Below are positions 14,833 through 16,130 of a DNA stretch of 16,130 bases, in pieces (position 1 is the stretch's first letter; each line of letters begins with the position of its first letter). Under the pieces are notes generated by a model that searched no databases, was not told the origin of the DNA, and saw only the letters and a program-made list of their open reading frames with translations. This DNA is from an uncultured Lachnospiraceae bacterium. GTDB lineage: Bacteria > Bacillota > Clostridia > Lachnospirales > Lachnospiraceae. Made by a program: the position numbers and the translations under genes. Where the stretch lies: NCBI GenBank assembly GCA_905193085.1, contig CAJJNI010000031.1:1-16130 (forward strand), given 5' to 3'.

Positions 14833-16130
14833 ACTGCAATACCTCTTCATTTTGAATCATAATCGGTTTCTTAGTTGCCTTATACATTGGGACTACAGAA
14901 CTATTAGTTCCATAATACGCATCGCTAAGTATTATTGCTCTGTCTATGTCCGGAGTATCATCATAAATTCCCCAATTTTCCTGACGGTATGTAGAAATAA
15001 TTTCGTCGTACTCCTCAAGCAATTCTTCTCTCATTGCTTTTATTGTCTCTCTCATAAGAGGGTGCGGCCGAAAAATCAATGCTATTTCACCACTATTTTC
15101 CTTAAATACCTTTAAAACATCTTTAATTTTTATAATCATCTGTTCTTTCGTATTCAGCAATGCCGCCACACTGACATTATAAAAAACAATTTTTTTCCAG
15201 CTTCCATCCGGTTTTCTGATTATTTTTAACCATTCTTCCGGTATATCTAAATCTGTCTTTCTGACATATGCTAATCTGTCTATTTTCGGAGAGCCGGTGC
15301 CGTAAATTTTGTCTTCCCAATATTGTCTTGTTTTTTCACCCGTATTTTTAACTAAAACTTTTATATATATCTGTCGCATATTTTCTGACTGGACAATAAC
15401 TTTATTGGCATGTATAACTGCAGGAAGCAGACAGAAATGTTCTATATTCTGAATCTCTAATTCATCATTTATATTTACTTCATCTAATATAAAATATGGT
15501 ATATACACTAATTTATCAGTATACTGTTTAAGATTTTTCGAATAAAAAAACGGGTGCACGCTTGTAACTTTGTTAGTCTCATCATAGGGATTATGAATAA
15601 ATATTATATCTGGTCTTCTCTCTTCAAAAGAGTATTCCTCCCATGATGTAATCGGAACATAATCCGGATACATGTCACCTTCATAGTGCATCATTCCAAA
15701 GCTGCCATCAGAATTCTTATCATAATATGGAATTGGTATTACATAAGCATCTGTTTCTCCATCATCATCTGCAGACTTCCATACACTTTCAAGCGAATCC
15801 CACATAGAAGCCTTATATGGCAAAAAAACAACTTCTTTTCTGTCTTTATATTTGTTCTGTAACAGACTCTTTAATTTTTTCAGTAAATGCTTTACATTAC
15901 CAACTAAATTAAAACAATTGGTTTTGTCCGGAAAACCTATGCTTATCTGATATATCAGTTCACAATACTGTTCAAGTAATTTAACTATATCTGTAGAAAT
16001 TCTGCCAATCTTTGATTCTAATGATTCAATATATGTTCCCGCCTGAATTGCTATATCCTGACACTGCGTCATTATGTCAACCAGTTCTTCCTGCGAAATC
16101 TGATTAAACTGCTTCATCAAAGACTCATTA
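14825..16130 (-). CDS. CDP-glycerol glycerophosphotransferase-like protein, 5' end outside window
   Basis: A protein of at least 431 residues whose frame is open to the right edge. Internal TTG (16120) and ATG (16117) have no ribosome binding site, and the preceding codons (NES) look like a continuing helix, so the true start probably lies outside. Numbered from 16120, an N-terminal helical region (1-90) precedes a Rossmann-like first half (VVFLPYKASMWDSLESVW, then a HYEGDMYPDYVPI segment). The second half has the GT-B type signs FRPHPLM (350-356) and the nucleotide-binding SDAYYGTNSSVVPMY (399-413). This matches TagF/TagB-like glycerophosphotransferases or relatives in cell-surface polymer clusters. 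The C-terminus (IQNEEVLQYV) is short after that motif but may be complete. The exact reaction is unknown. Its stop overlaps the epimerase start. Confidence 0.75.
   Translation of the reverse strand, partial: NESLMKQFNQISQEELVDIMTQCQDIAIQAGTYIESLESKIGRISTDIVKLLEQYCELIYQISIGFPDKTNCFNLVGNVKHLLKKLKSLLQNKYKDRKEVVFLPYKASMWDSLESVWKSADDDGETDAYVIPIPYYDKNSDGSFGMMHYEGDMYPDYVPITSWEEYSFEERRPDIIFIHNPYDETNKVTSVHPFFYSKNLKQYTDKLVYIPYFILDEVNINDELEIQNIEHFCLLPAVIHANKVIVQSENMRQIYIKVLVKNTGEKTRQYWEDKIYGTGSPKIDRLAYVRKTDLDIPEEWLKIIRKPDGSWKKIVFYNVSVAALLNTKEQMIIKIKDVLKVFKENSGEIALIFRPHPLMRETIKAMREELLEEYDEIISTYRQENWGIYDDTPDIDRAIILSDAYYGTNSSVVPMYKATKKPIMIQNEEVLQYV

Noticed and set aside
14582..15115. 177-codon plus-strand frame opposite the epimerase remnant and the glycerophosphotransferase-like gene
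   Set aside because: Antisense to clear protein-family matches, low-complexity Ser/Phe-rich composition and no credible start signal.

Overview
The window is low-GC DNA with strong AGGAGG-type ribosome binding sites, TTGACA/TATAAT promoters and short intrinsic terminators. Gene content (phosphoketolase, combined Trk/Ktr potassium uptake genes, dockerin-type secreted protein, CarD-like regulator, Firmicutes-style lipoprotein signals) suggests a Gram-positive anaerobe of the Clostridia, most likely Lachnospiraceae. This assignment is inference from style and content, not a database match.

Layout. (1) Positions 1-4733, minus strand: a tight four-gene potassium uptake operon in transcription order trkA (two RCK modules), trkH, ktrB, ktrA (runs off the left edge). 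(2) 4734-5061: divergent intergenic region carrying the trkA operon promoter on the minus strand and the phosphoketolase promoter on the plus strand. (3) 5062-7437, plus: phosphoketolase, closed by a strong hairpin at 7477-7526. (4) 7571-8908, minus: secreted protein with dockerin-type calcium loops around a cohesin-like segment. (5) 9131-11561, minus: a polar amino acid ABC importer operon (binding lipoprotein, permease, ATPase) with its own promoter and terminator. The binding protein appears to be circularly permuted: the half that is normally C-terminal comes first. This is the most unusual item in the window. (6) 11665-12651, minus: a stand-alone HPr-kinase-like P-loop protein with its own promoter.

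(7) 12820-13227: a gene-poor, hairpin-rich segment next to tRNA-Arg(ACG). It holds a long wobble-paired hairpin, a second group of hairpins, a bidirectional terminator and a 12-bp duplication of the tRNA 3' end, which is the pattern left by integration at a tRNA or by a repeat element. (8) 13286-13789, minus: a CarD-family regulator with palindromes around its promoter. (9) 14012-16130, minus: the end of a cell-surface polysaccharide or teichoic-acid type cluster. It has a glycerophosphotransferase-like protein (5' end outside the window), then a sugar epimerase truncated before its catalytic YxxxK, joined out of frame to the C-terminal piece of a UDP-glucose 6-dehydrogenase. This looks like a deletion scar.

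Functionally the intact parts cover potassium homeostasis, pentose/hexose phosphoketolase catabolism yielding acetyl phosphate, amino acid import and extracellular protein display. The right-hand third carries the signs of rearrangement.
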